This document shows positions 25,244 to 34,368 of a stretch of DNA of 43,789 nucleotides, piece by piece. The first letter of the stretch is position 1. The number at the start of each line of letters is the position of its first letter. Source of the stretch: Alphaproteobacteria bacterium (GTDB lineage Bacteria > Pseudomonadota > Alphaproteobacteria > Rhodobacterales > Rhodobacteraceae); NCBI GenBank assembly GCA_030433335.1, contig JAUILL010000031.1, positions 1 through 43,789 on the forward strand. Reading direction: 5' to 3'. The notes under the pieces are model-generated. The model did no database searches. It saw nothing but the letters and a program-made list of their open reading frames with translations, and was not told where the DNA came from. Both the position numbers and the translations under genes were made by a program.

Positions 25244-26643
25244 CCCAGCTTTCCCCCATGCAGCCCACCAAAGTGGACGTCGCCGTCATCGGCGCGGGCC
25301 CTGCAGGCATGGCCGCCGCCGTCACCGCCAGCAAAGCGGGCCTGAGCGTTGCCCTCCTGGACGAGGGTCAGTCCCTCGGTGGTCAAATCTACCGCAATAT
25401 CGAGCATGGCACGCCGTTTCGCGACGGTATTCTAGGGCCGGACTATGTGGCGGGCCGCTCCTTGGCCGAAAGCCTGCGCGCGTCTGATGTGACCTACCTG
25501 CCGCGCACCTCGGTCTGGAATATCTCGACTGACAACATGCTGGACCTCAGCCGCGATGGCAGCTCCAGCCAGTTGATCGCGGACAAGATCATTGTGGCCA
25601 CTGGTGCGGTCGAACGTCCATCGCCCATGCCCGGTTGGACCTTGGCAGGGGTGACCACCGTCGGTGCCCTGCAAATCCTGCTCAAAGCTTCTGGCGTCGT
25701 GCAGGAAGACGCGGTGCTGGTCGGCTCTGGCCCGTTGATGTGGCTGGTCGCGGCGCAGATGATCTCTGCTGGCACGCCACCCAAGGCGATTGTGGAGACC
25801 ACGCCCAAGGGCCGGATGGCACAGGCGATGCCCCATATCCTGAAGGCGCTGAAGGGCCACCGCTACCTGACCAAGGGCCTGTCGATGATGCGCCAAGTGC
25901 GAGGCGCGGGCGTCCCGATTTACAACGCGGCCACGGACATCCGGATCAACGGGCACGAGATCGCCGAGAGCGTGACGTTTGTCTCCAAGGGCAAAGAGCA
26001 CACCATCCGAAGCAGCCACATCGCCCTGCATCAGGGGGTTGTCCCGAACCAACAGGTCACGCGCCTGCTGCGCTGCGATCACAAGTGGGATGCCTCGCAG
26101 CATTGCTTCCGTCCTGTGCTGGACGGGCAGGGGAAAACCTCGGTCCCTGATGTTTATGTGGCAGGGGATGGCGCGGGCATTGGCGGCGCGAAATCGGCTG
26201 CATTGATGGGCCGGTTGGTGGCGCTGGCTATCGCGCAAGAAAAGGGCAAAGCAGCGCCAGAACGTGTGTACCGTTTGCAAGCCGCGTTGGCCAGCGACGG
26301 CGCCGTGAGGCCGTTCCTAGAAGCCATGTATGCCCCCGCGCCGCAATTCGTGAAACCGGCCAAAGAGACTATCGTTTGCCGGTGCGAAGAGGTGACCGCT
26401 GGTGCGATCGAAGACGCAGTCGATCTAGGAGCCCCGGGCCCGAACCAAGTTAAATCCTTCCTCCGTTCAGGCATGGGTCCATGTCAGGGGCGAGTCTGCG
26501 GATTGGTCGTCTCCAGCATCATCGCAGAGCGCCGAAAAGCCTCGATGGATGAGACAGGGTACTACCGCATTCGTCCGCCGCTAAAGCCGATCCCTTTGTC
26601 GGAGCTAGCGAATTTCCAACCGCTGGAAGTGGCGCAGAAATGA
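25240..26643 (+). CDS. FAD/NAD(P)-type oxidoreductase, HcnB/OoxA-like subunit
   Basis: 467 residues. An N-terminal FAD-binding site VIGAGPAGMAAAVTASKAG is followed by a second dinucleotide fold and the FAD-closing motif VYVAGDGAGIGGAKSA. A C-terminal BFD-like [2Fe-2S] domain has cysteines CRC, about 40 residues later followed by CQGRVC. This is the architecture of HcnB and octopine oxidase subunit A. It overlaps the small iron-sulphur gene by four bases and the next flavoprotein by four. It probably passes electrons from the substrate subunit towards the respiratory chain. Confidence 0.88.
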   Translation: MTQLSPMQPTKVDVAVIGAGPAGMAAAVTASKAGLSVALLDEGQSLGGQIYRNIEHGTPFRDGILGPDYVAGRSLAESLRASDVTYLPRTSVWNISTDNMLDLSRDGSSSQLIADKIIVATGAVERPSPMPGWTLAGVTTVGALQILLKASGVVQEDAVLVGSGPLMWLVAAQMISAGTPPKAIVETTPKGRMAQAMPHILKALKGHRYLTKGLSMMRQVRGAGVPIYNAATDIRINGHEIAESVTFVSKGKEHTIRSSHIALHQGVVPNQQVTRLLRCDHKWDASQHCFRPVLDGQGKTSVPDVYVAGDGAGIGGAKSAALMGRLVALAIAQEKGKAAPERVYRLQAALASDGAVRPFLEAMYAPAPQFVKPAKETIVCRCEEVTAGAIEDAVDLGAPGPNQVKSFLRSGMGPCQGRVCGLVVSSIIAERRKASMDETGYYRIRPPLKPIPLSELANFQPLEVAQK

Positions 26644-27752
26644 CCCAAACCGCCGATCTGATCGTGATCGGGGGCGGCATTCACGGGTCGAGTACGGCTT
26701 TGTATGCCGCCCTTCGGGGCATGTCCGTCATCGTGATCGAAAAGGATACTGTCGCCCGCCATGCCAGTGGTGTGAATGCGGGCGGCGTGCGTCGCCTAGG
26801 GCGGCACTTGGCCGAGGTGCCGCTGTCGCAACACTCGATGGAAATTTGGTACGGGCTCCAAGATATGCTGGGGGCGGATTGCGGGTTCCAGATCGCCCCT
26901 CAGATCAAGGTCGCTGAGACAGAAGAGGAGCTGGACCGCCATCGCGAGCGGGTTCAGACCCTGAACCGGATGGGCTTTTACCATGAAACCATTCTGGATC
27001 AGGCGCAGGTGCGACACTACTTGCCTGCCGTCGCCGATCACGTGGTCGGCGGGCTGGCCAGCTTGCGCGACGGGTTTGCGCAGCCCTTTTGGACAACGAC
27101 TTCGATTGCGCGAAAGGCGGCGCAAGAAGGCGTAGTGTTCAAAGAAGGCGAGCGGGTTCTGGGTCTAAAGCGCGAAACAGATTGGACTGTGACCACGGAT
27201 CAAGGCACCTACCAAGCCACCAAAGTCCTGAATGCCGCAGGCGCTTGGGCAGGGGCGTTAGCCGGGTCGCTAGGAGAATATGCGCCGGTCGAGGCGATTG
27301 CTCCGATGATGATCGTCACTGCACGCTTGCCAAAGTTTTGCGATGCGGTGGTCGGGGCGACGGGGCGGCCTTTATCCTTCAAGCAGATGCCCAACGGGAC
27401 GGTGGTAATCGGCGGTGGACGCAGGGGCCGCGCAGACACAGCGACCAACAAATCGGAGATGCTGTTCCCAGAGTTGCGCAACACGGCCGCGACCGCGATG
27501 GATATCTTCCCGATCATGCGCGGCGCAACCATTGTTCGCAGTTGGTCCGGTGTCGAAGGGAGGATGCCCGACGATATCCCCGTGCTGGGTGCCTCGGCTA
27601 AACACGAAGGACTTTACCATAGTTTCGGGTTCAGTGCGCATGGCTTTCAGATGGGTCCCGGCACGGGCGAGATGATGGCGGGACTGATCGCGACAGGCGC
27701 GACGCAATTCGACCTCTCAGCATTCGCGATTGACCGGTTCACGGCGGAATAG
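26640..27752 (+). CDS. Second DAO-family FAD oxidoreductase in the operon
   Basis: 370 residues. An FAD site LIVIGGGIHGSSTALYAA is followed by ASGVNAGGVRRLGR, where many DAO proteins bind flavin, and the closing GFSAHGFQMGPGTGE. It is nearer to the sarcosine/glycine-oxidase-like branch than to the HcnC-like protein three genes upstream: the RASRGNFGLVW block is absent. It may oxidise a product of the first oxidation step or be an alternative substrate subunit. It is the last gene of the operon. Convergent hairpin-like sequence at 27791-27813 follows but lacks a U-tract. Confidence 0.85.
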   Translation: MTQTADLIVIGGGIHGSSTALYAALRGMSVIVIEKDTVARHASGVNAGGVRRLGRHLAEVPLSQHSMEIWYGLQDMLGADCGFQIAPQIKVAETEEELDRHRERVQTLNRMGFYHETILDQAQVRHYLPAVADHVVGGLASLRDGFAQPFWTTTSIARKAAQEGVVFKEGERVLGLKRETDWTVTTDQGTYQATKVLNAAGAWAGALAGSLGEYAPVEAIAPMMIVTARLPKFCDAVVGATGRPLSFKQMPNGTVVIGGGRRGRADTATNKSEMLFPELRNTAATAMDIFPIMRGATIVRSWSGVEGRMPDDIPVLGASAKHEGLYHSFGFSAHGFQMGPGTGEMMAGLIATGATQFDLSAFAIDRFTAE

Positions 27753-27840
27753 AATAGGCCGGGGCCTTCGGAAAAACACCTTTCAGGCCTGCAGAAAGGA
27801 CTTAACCTTCTGCGGTGCCCGAAAGGAAATATGCTTGGTT

Positions 27841-29451
27841 CTAGCCTGCCACTTCTTCCATCCACCCGAGGCGCATCTCGGGTACCGATCTTAACAAGAG
27901 ATCAGTGTAGTCATCGAATGGCGGCGAGAGCACCGAAGACTTCGGCCCGTAGCGCACAACCTTGCCTAGATGCATAACGGCGATTGTGTCCGCGATGGCT
28001 TTCACCGTCGCGATGTCGTGGGTGATAAACATATATGACACCTGCTCTCGGGCTTGCAGATCATAGAGCAGCTTGAGGATGCCTTCGGCGACTAGCGGAT
28101 CGAGAGCGCTGGTGACCTCGTCGCAGATGATCAGCTTCGGCTTTGCTGCCAACGCGCGGGCAATGCAAACGCGCTGCTTTTGACCTCCAGACAACTCGGC
28201 GGGATAGCGATCCATGAAACCCGCACCAAGTTCGATTTCCTCGAGCAACTCGATCGTACGCGCGCGAAGGGCAGCGCCTTTCATCCCGAAATAGAACTGC
28301 AATGGACGGCCAATGATCGTCCCGACCGTCTGCCGCGGGTTCATGGCGGTGTCAGCCATCTGGTAGATCATCTGCAGTTCTTGGAGGTCTGAGCGGCTGC
28401 GGCCCTTTAGATCGTGACTTAAAGGTCGACCATCAAAAGTCACGTCCCCTGCTTTTTGCGGCAGCAACCCAGTGATCACGCGGGCCAAGGTCGACTTGCC
28501 GGATCCAGACTCCCCAACAACGGCCAAAGTGGTGCCGGGCTGGATCGCGATATTGATATCCGACAGGACGTCACGACCCATCCCGCGGTATTCGGCGGAC
28601 AGGCCCTTGACCTCTAGCACCGGTGGCTGGTCCGAAGTTTTCTCCGTGTGCTCTTTGGCGGTCACCGAGACCAGTGCTTTGGTGTAATCCTCTTGCGGGG
28701 CGGTGATGATCTGCTCGGTCGAGCCGTATTCGACCGTTTTACCCTGACGCAATACCATGATGTCATCGGCGATCTGCGCGACCACGGCGAGATCGTGGGT
28801 GATATACAGCGCAGCGACCCCGAGATCCCGAATGGCCCCTTTGATCGCGGCCAAAACGCCAAGCTGGGTGGTCACATCCAGCGCTGTGGTCGGCTCGTCA
28901 AAGATCACCAGATCAGGCTGCGGGCACAACGCCATCGCTGTCATCGCACGCTGCAACTGCCCGCCAGAGACTTGGTGCGGATAGCGATCACCAAAAGTTT
29001 CGGGTTCCGGCAGTCCGAGCTTGTGAAAGAGCTCGATGGCCCGTGCCTCGGCCTCTTTGCGTGTTGCACGGCCATGGCTGACCGTCGCCTCGATCACTTG
29101 CTCCATCAGGCGTTTGGCGGGGTTGAAGGCCGCCGCCGCAGACTGCGCAACATAGGTGACCTCGGCCCCGCGAAGGGATCGCAGGACGCGCCCCTTTGCC
29201 TTGCGGATTTCGCGGCCGCTCAGGTGGATCTCTCCACCTGTCAACTCAATCCCACCGCGCCCATAAGCCATCGCCGAGAGGCCAATCGTGGACTTGCCCG
29301 CGCCAGACTCGCCGATCAGACCCAGCACTTTGCCCTTGTCCAAAGACAGCGAAACGCCGTCCACGATGGTGATCTTGCGGGGCGCTTCGCCGGGGGGATA
29401 GGCCGTTGCTTCGATCTTCAGGTTGTCGATACTGAGCACTGGTTTAGGCAT
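27841..29451 (-). CDS. Fused DppD-DppF-type ABC ATPase
   Basis: 536 residues with two complete nucleotide-binding domains in tandem. The first has Walker A GESGAGKST, signature VSGGQLQRAMTAMAL and Walker B LVIFDEPTTALD; the second has GESGSGKST, LSGGQKQRVCIARAL and LIICDEVTSALD. This fusion of the two Dpp/Opp ATPases is common in alphaproteobacteria. It overlaps the DppC-type gene by eight bases and is the last gene of the transport block. Context (carnitine dehydrogenase and BKACE upstream in the same strand) suggests carnitine or a related betaine as substrate, although the family name implies peptides. Confidence 0.92.
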   Translation of the reverse strand: MPKPVLSIDNLKIEATAYPPGEAPRKITIVDGVSLSLDKGKVLGLIGESGAGKSTIGLSAMAYGRGGIELTGGEIHLSGREIRKAKGRVLRSLRGAEVTYVAQSAAAAFNPAKRLMEQVIEATVSHGRATRKEAEARAIELFHKLGLPEPETFGDRYPHQVSGGQLQRAMTAMALCPQPDLVIFDEPTTALDVTTQLGVLAAIKGAIRDLGVAALYITHDLAVVAQIADDIMVLRQGKTVEYGSTEQIITAPQEDYTKALVSVTAKEHTEKTSDQPPVLEVKGLSAEYRGMGRDVLSDINIAIQPGTTLAVVGESGSGKSTLARVITGLLPQKAGDVTFDGRPLSHDLKGRSRSDLQELQMIYQMADTAMNPRQTVGTIIGRPLQFYFGMKGAALRARTIELLEEIELGAGFMDRYPAELSGGQKQRVCIARALAAKPKLIICDEVTSALDPLVAEGILKLLYDLQAREQVSYMFITHDIATVKAIADTIAVMHLGKVVRYGPKSSVLSPPFDDYTDLLLRSVPEMRLGWMEEVAG

Positions 29452-30262
29452 TGCGGCCCCCTTTCAACGAGGAGGTGCGATCCAGCACCCAGTCAGCAAC
29501 AAGGTTCACGCTGATCGACAGCGCCGCGATGGCGATCGCGGGCAGCAGCGCGGCGGGAATGCCGTAGACGATCCCGTCCTTGTTCTCTTTCACGATCCCG
29601 CCCCAGTCGGCTGCGGGTGGCTGCACCCCAAGGCCAAGGAACGACAGCGTCGAGACGAAAAGCACCATGAAGATAAAGCGCATGCCCGCTTCTGCGACCA
29701 ATGGCGAAAGCGCGTTTGGCAGGATCTCGCGAAAGATCACCCAGCCACGCCCTTCGCCGCGCAGCCGGGCAGCCTCCACATACTCCATGACCGCAATGTC
29801 GCTGGCGACGGCCCGGGATAGGCGGAAGACACGCGTCGAATCCAGCAGGCCCATCACGAGGATCAGAACCGGAATGGTGACGGGCATTACAGACAAAACC
29901 ACAAGCGCAAAAATCAGCGTCGGGATTGCCATGACCAGATCGACAAATCGCGACATCAGTTGGTCGATCCAACCACCGACCACGGCGGCAAAGAGACCAA
30001 GGATCGAACCGGTCACGAAACTGACCACCGTGGCGGCGATGGCCACGAAAATCGTGGTCTGACCGCCACAGATCAGACGGGATAGCAGATCACGGCCAAT
30101 ATTGTCGGTCCCAAGCCAGAAGGTGCCAGAGGCAGGCTCCCACACATCGCCGACAACTTTGCTGACGCCATAGGGCGCGATCCACGGAGCAAAGACGGCG
30201 GTGAACAGAAACAGGCCAGTGATAAACAGCCCGATGAGGGCCGGTAGAGGAATGCTTCTCAT
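29444..30262 (-). CDS. DppC-type ABC permease
   Basis: 272 residues. The N-terminal membrane helix and periplasmic segment (FWLGTDNIGRDLLSRLICGG) are typical of DppC/OppC. Five further helices follow, with the EAA-like loop VEAARLRGEGRGWVIFREILPNALSP. The start is ATG 30260-30262 in a four-base overlap with the DppB gene; codons further upstream are the wrong reading of dppB. Confidence 0.9.
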   Translation of the reverse strand: MRSIPLPALIGLFITGLFLFTAVFAPWIAPYGVSKVVGDVWEPASGTFWLGTDNIGRDLLSRLICGGQTTIFVAIAATVVSFVTGSILGLFAAVVGGWIDQLMSRFVDLVMAIPTLIFALVVLSVMPVTIPVLILVMGLLDSTRVFRLSRAVASDIAVMEYVEAARLRGEGRGWVIFREILPNALSPLVAEAGMRFIFMVLFVSTLSFLGLGVQPPAADWGGIVKENKDGIVYGIPAALLPAIAIAALSISVNLVADWVLDRTSSLKGGRNA

Positions 30263-31218
30263 TTCGGATGCCTCAATCTGGGGTTCGCCAGGATCGACAC
30301 GATATCCGCAAACATGTTCAGGAAAATATAGACCGCAGCAAAGATCAGACCGCAGGCCTGCACCACGGGGACGTCCCGCTTGGCAACATGGTCGACCAGA
30401 TACTGGCCCATGCCCGGGTAGACAAAGACCACTTCGACCACGACAACACCCACGACCAGATAGGCCATGTTCAGCATCACCACGTTCACGATCGGCGCGA
30501 TCGAGTTCGGAAAAGCATGGCGCCAAATGACCAGAGACCGCCGGATGCCCTTGAGCTCGGCGGTTTCGATGTAGGCCGACTGCATCACGTTCAGCAGCGC
30601 CGCCCGGGTCATCCGCATCATATGCGCCAAGACGACCATCACAAGCACCGCGATGGGCAAGGAGATGGCGTGCAACTTGTCGAGCAGGCTCATCCTGTCA
30701 TTCAGCATCGCCACGGACGGGGCCCACCCCAGCTGCACGGCGACATAGTACATCAGAATGTAGCTCATCATGAATTCCGGCACCGAAATCGCCGAGAGTG
30801 TGACCGCCGAGATTAGCTTGTCGGGCCAGCGCCCACGGTAGAGCACCGACACGAGACCAAGAATAATCGCCAACGGGACCGAGATAATCGCCGCCCACAT
30901 GGCCAGAAACAGCGTATTCCCCAGACGGTCCGCGATCGAGGCGCCAATGTCGCGCCCATTCGTCAGCGACGTCCCCAGATCACCCTGCAACACGCCACCC
31001 AGCCAGCTCAGGTAACGCTCCAGCGGGGGAACATTCAGACCCAATTCTTCGCGCAGGTTCGCAAGGGATTCCGGCGTTGCCGTCTGCCCGAGGATCGCTT
31101 GCGCCACGTCTCCGGGCAGGATCTGCGTGCCCAAGAAGATCATGATGGAAACCAAGAAAATCAGAAGCAGGCCCAGCGCAACGCGCTGGACCAACAATTT
31201 AAGGACAAGTGAGTTCAT
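30259..31218 (-). CDS. DppB-type ABC permease
   Basis: 319 residues, with six membrane segments. DppB features include LGTQILPGDVAQAILGQTATPE after helix 1 and the loop TAELKGIRRSLVIWRHAFPNSIAP. It pairs with the DppC-type protein. It starts ten bases after the binding-protein stop, so all four transport genes are one unit. Confidence 0.92.
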   Translation of the reverse strand: MNSLVLKLLVQRVALGLLLIFLVSIMIFLGTQILPGDVAQAILGQTATPESLANLREELGLNVPPLERYLSWLGGVLQGDLGTSLTNGRDIGASIADRLGNTLFLAMWAAIISVPLAIILGLVSVLYRGRWPDKLISAVTLSAISVPEFMMSYILMYYVAVQLGWAPSVAMLNDRMSLLDKLHAISLPIAVLVMVVLAHMMRMTRAALLNVMQSAYIETAELKGIRRSLVIWRHAFPNSIAPIVNVVMLNMAYLVVGVVVVEVVFVYPGMGQYLVDHVAKRDVPVVQACGLIFAAVYIFLNMFADIVSILANPRLRHPK

Positions 31219-31228
31219 CCGGCCAGCC

Positions 31229-32818
31229 TCAGGCCAGCCAGCACTTGTGCGGTGCGAGACCGTTCATGACTTCCCAGACGCCGTTCTGTTCCCAACCTTG
31301 GATGTCGTTGCTGACACCTTCGATGAAGTCGTTGAACATAGGGCAGATCAGGCCGCCTTCGTTGCTGAGGATGTCGGCCATTTCGCGGTACAACTCTTTG
31401 CGCTTGGCCGAGTCCAGCTCGCCCTTGGCTTCAAACAGTTTTGCGTCGAAGGTTTCGTTCTTGAAGCGGGTGTCGTTCCAGTCCGCGGTCGACAGGTAGG
31501 CGGTCGCGTACATCTGGTCCTGCACGGGACGTCCGCTCCAGTAGGACGCGCAGAAGGGCTGTACGTTCCAGACTTCGGACCAGTAGCCGTCTGCGGGCTC
31601 GCGGCTGATTTCCAGCGGGATACCGCAGGCTCGGGCGCTCTCTTGGAACAATTGCGCCGCGTCCACCGCACCGGGGAAGGCCACGTCCGATACACGCAGG
31701 ATGATCGGGCTGCCGTCGTGGCCAGACTTCTCGTAGTATTCCTTGGCTTTCTCGGGATCGTATTCGCGCTGGGGAATGCTGTCGTCGAACAAGGGATATG
31801 CCGAGTTAATCGGGATATCATTGCCGATCGAGCCATAGCCCTGCAGGATTTTATCCACCATTTCCTGACGGTTGATCGCGTATTTCAGCGCCATGCGCAG
31901 GTCCGCATTGTCGAACGGCGCGGTGTCGCAGTGCATGATGAAGACGTAGTGACCACGACCCGAGACGTTCTTGACCGACAGGTTCGGCGCGCGGCCCAGC
32001 AGACCCGCAACCTTGGGTGCGACTTGGTTGACGATATGCACCTGACCCGACTGCAGCGCGGCGTTCCGCGCGGTGGCGTCGTTGATAACCGAGAATTCGA
32101 CGGTGTCAAAGTGACCGCGGCTCGGGTCCCAATAGTCCGCAAACTTTTCAAAGCTGTAGCGCACGCCCGGCTCTGCTTCGACCACCTTATAAGGGCCAGT
32201 GCCGATGCCCGCATTCGGGTTATCGCGACCGCCGTTGGGCTGGATCACAAGGTGGTAGTCCGACATCAGGAATGGCAGGTCAGCGTTCGCATCGGTCAGC
32301 TCAACGATAAAGTTGCTGCCGTCGACGCGCATGTCCGCGATGCCCTTCATGATGCCGAGGGCACCGGATTTCGCGTCCTCGTCCGAGTGACGGCGCATGG
32401 TTTCCAAAACGTCGTTCGCGGTCAGTTCGGAACCATCGTGGAACTTCACGCCCTCGCGGATTTTGAAGGTCCATGTCTTCGCGTCGGGGCTAGAGGACAC
32501 ATCCTCGGCCAGACGCATATCAAGCGAGCCGTCGCCATTCACGTCCAGCAGCGTCTCGCCAAAGGTGCGGGTTACGTGGAACGCCACCTGCGCCAGCGCC
32601 AGTGCGGGATCGAGCGATTCAGTGCTCTCGCCGCCGCCAAGGCCCATGCGCAGCGTGCCGCCCTTGACCGGCTCTTGCGCCAATGCGGCGCGGAACGGCA
32701 CAGTCGCCCCCACCAAAACACCAAGGCCGAGCACACTGGCCCGGCCAAGCATCTGACGGCGAGTCATCCCTTTTTGGCTGAAACGCTGGAAGGTTTTGCC
32801 CTTTGTTTTATCAGTCAT
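31229..32818 (-). CDS. Family-5 ABC substrate-binding protein, Tat-type leader
   Basis: 529 residues. After a charged N-terminus a twin-arginine motif (TRRQML) precedes the hydrophobic stretch and an ALA/Q-like cleavage site, so Tat export is likely. The mature protein is a large SBP family-5 (DppA/OppA) binder: GGTLRMGLGG, WTFKIREGVKFHDGSELTANDV and the C-terminal lobe are all present. I chose ATG 32816-32818. Carnitine genes lie upstream on the same strand with a 107-base gap that carries two hairpins, so this gene may also have its own promoter. Carnitine or an acyl-carnitine is the inferred ligand. Confidence 0.87.
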   Translation of the reverse strand: MTDKTKGKTFQRFSQKGMTRRQMLGRASVLGLGVLVGATVPFRAALAQEPVKGGTLRMGLGGGESTESLDPALALAQVAFHVTRTFGETLLDVNGDGSLDMRLAEDVSSSPDAKTWTFKIREGVKFHDGSELTANDVLETMRRHSDEDAKSGALGIMKGIADMRVDGSNFIVELTDANADLPFLMSDYHLVIQPNGGRDNPNAGIGTGPYKVVEAEPGVRYSFEKFADYWDPSRGHFDTVEFSVINDATARNAALQSGQVHIVNQVAPKVAGLLGRAPNLSVKNVSGRGHYVFIMHCDTAPFDNADLRMALKYAINRQEMVDKILQGYGSIGNDIPINSAYPLFDDSIPQREYDPEKAKEYYEKSGHDGSPIILRVSDVAFPGAVDAAQLFQESARACGIPLEISREPADGYWSEVWNVQPFCASYWSGRPVQDQMYATAYLSTADWNDTRFKNETFDAKLFEAKGELDSAKRKELYREMADILSNEGGLICPMFNDFIEGVSNDIQGWEQNGVWEVMNGLAPHKCWLA

Positions 32819-32856
32819 TTTTGTTTTCCCTGTTGTTGATTTGACCAATGGTCGGT

Positions 32857-32901
32857 CCCTCTGTTGTCGAGGGTCTTTTGTCCGGAGCGGCGTCCCGCTC
32901 C
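32857..32901 (-). other. Two intercistronic hairpins ahead of the binding-protein gene
   Basis: CCCTC/GAGGG with a 7-base loop (32857-32873) and GGAGCGG/CCGCTCC with a 4-base loop (32884-32901) lie in the gap between the carnitine dehydrogenase stop and the binding-protein start. Neither has a U-tract on the minus strand. They could be RNA-processing or stability elements that let the binding protein be made in excess. A leaky terminator is the alternative. Confidence 0.45.
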
Positions 32902-32925
32902 GTCTTTCTTCAAATGGGTGGACGG

Positions 32926-34368
32926 TTAGGCCGTCTCTCTGGGCTGTCCGACGTAACGAGCCGCGCCCTCTGCTGTTTTTCCGGAATGCGACGCTGCCAT
33001 GTCTGCCAGTGCTTGCGCTACCAATTCATCGGGTGGACAGGCGCGTCGGGTCTTCAGGTCGGTATGAAGCAACATTTTCTCGACAGTCGCCGCGAGCGTC
33101 CCATCCTTGCGCCAGAGACGGTGGAACAGGTGCATGCGCTTGCCCTCGCCGGACAGAACCTGCGTCGTAATGAGCAGTTGATCGCCAGCATGAACTTCAT
33201 CCAAGTATCGAATATGGGTCTCGACGGTGAAGTAACTCTTCCCGGAAGCGACATATTGTGCGTCAGCACCGACCAATGCCATCAGGTTATCGGTCGCTAG
33301 CGATGCAGCCTCCAGATAGTGCGTCTCGTTCATGTGGCCGTTGTAGTCGGTCCAACTGGTGGGAACCTGACGGCGCACAGTGACCGGCAAGCCGTCCTTG
33401 GTTTCGCCCTCGGGCAGAGCGGCCTCGTGCTCTTTGACGACACCTCCAGCGCCCGATCCGGTACGTTTCAGCGACCGGACCATGCCGACGATATTGTCAT
33501 CGCGCAGACGCTCGAGTTCGCGGATCGACATGTGGCCCGATTGGTCGTCGGACTGCCCCGCGATCAGATCCACCAGTTCATCGGTAAATTCAGGCACGTC
33601 TATCAGCTTGGTCCAAGGCCAAGACAGGCAAGGCCCGAACTGCGCCATAAAGTGCTTCATCCCCGCTTCGCCGCCCGCGATGCGGTAGGTTTCGAACAGT
33701 CCCATCTGCGCCCACCGAATGCCAAATGCCATACGGATCGCATCGTCGATCTCTTCGGTGGTGGCGACACCGTCTTTGACCAGCCACAAGCTCTCGCGCC
33801 AGACAGCTTCGAGCAAGCGATCCGCGATATGCGCGTCGATCTCTTTGCGAAGGGTCAGCGGGTACATCCCGATGCTGCGCAGGATGCCCGCCGCTTTTTC
33901 AGTGCGATCCGGCTCCCCAACCAGCTCGACCAGCGGCAGCAAATAGACAGGGTTGAACGGATGCGCGACCACAGCCCGCGCGCCCTGCTCGTTCAACTCG
34001 GACGGTTTGAACCCAGAAGTGGACGAGCCGATCACAGCCTCCTGCGGTGCCATGTCCGACAACGCACCCAGCACCTTATGCTTCAGATCAAGCCGCTCCG
34101 GCACGCTCTCTTGAACCCAGAGTGTCCCCGACACCGCCTCGGCCATGTCGTCGTGAAAGGTCAGCACGCCTTCTTCCGGCATCGCCCGATCATAGAGCGC
34201 GGGCAGCGCACGCCGCGCATTCCCGATCACTTCGGAAATCTTGCGCTGCGCCTCGGGATCTGGGTCAAAGACCGCCACATCCCATCCATTCAACAAGAAC
34301 CGAGCGGCCCAACCGCCCCCGATCACACCGCCGCCGATAATCGCGGCCTTGTTCCGAGGGGCGCTCAT
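32926..34368 (-). CDS. lcdH: L-carnitine 3-dehydrogenase fused to betainyl-CoA thioesterase
   Basis: 480 residues. The N-terminal two-thirds is a 3-hydroxyacyl-CoA-dehydrogenase-like NAD enzyme, with Rossmann GGGVIGGGW at 12-20, catalytic His136 in HPFNP, and a helical C-domain. From about residue 325 a hot-dog thioesterase follows, with the 4HBT-type motif DYNGHMN (Asp341). This fusion is known for carnitine dehydrogenases: the first part makes 3-dehydrocarnitine, the second releases glycine betaine from betainyl-CoA. The ATG overlaps the BKACE stop by four bases. Both activities flank the BKACE step, so the three reactions form one pathway: carnitine, dehydrocarnitine, betainyl-CoA plus acetoacetate, glycine betaine. 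Confidence 0.92.
   Translation of the reverse strand: MSAPRNKAAIIGGGVIGGGWAARFLLNGWDVAVFDPDPEAQRKISEVIGNARRALPALYDRAMPEEGVLTFHDDMAEAVSGTLWVQESVPERLDLKHKVLGALSDMAPQEAVIGSSTSGFKPSELNEQGARAVVAHPFNPVYLLPLVELVGEPDRTEKAAGILRSIGMYPLTLRKEIDAHIADRLLEAVWRESLWLVKDGVATTEEIDDAIRMAFGIRWAQMGLFETYRIAGGEAGMKHFMAQFGPCLSWPWTKLIDVPEFTDELVDLIAGQSDDQSGHMSIRELERLRDDNIVGMVRSLKRTGSGAGGVVKEHEAALPEGETKDGLPVTVRRQVPTSWTDYNGHMNETHYLEAASLATDNLMALVGADAQYVASGKSYFTVETHIRYLDEVHAGDQLLITTQVLSGEGKRMHLFHRLWRKDGTLAATVEKMLLHTDLKTRRACPPDELVAQALADMAASHSGKTAEGAARYVGQPRETA

Noticed and set aside
23851..25407. Long open frame (518 codons) on the minus strand
   Set aside because: It is antisense to the flavoprotein and iron-sulphur genes, whose protein motifs are unmistakable. 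High-GC codon use keeps the opposite frame open, and its translation is low-complexity with no family features.
23842..26643. Hydrogen cyanide synthase hcnABC
   Set aside because: The three-subunit architecture is similar, but the trio is tied to an amine-type ABC importer and a fourth flavoprotein, and the same architecture serves opine, proline and hydroxyproline dehydrogenases. Cyanide production is not supported.
27791..27813. GCAGAAAGG/CCTTCTGC hairpin as a terminator between convergent operons
   Set aside because: The stem has a bulge and no U-tract follows directly. It is plausible as a transcript end but not called.
31127..32839. Open frame of 570 codons on the plus strand
   Set aside because: It is antisense to the family-5 binding-protein gene. 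Its product has no recognisable domain and no ribosome binding site.
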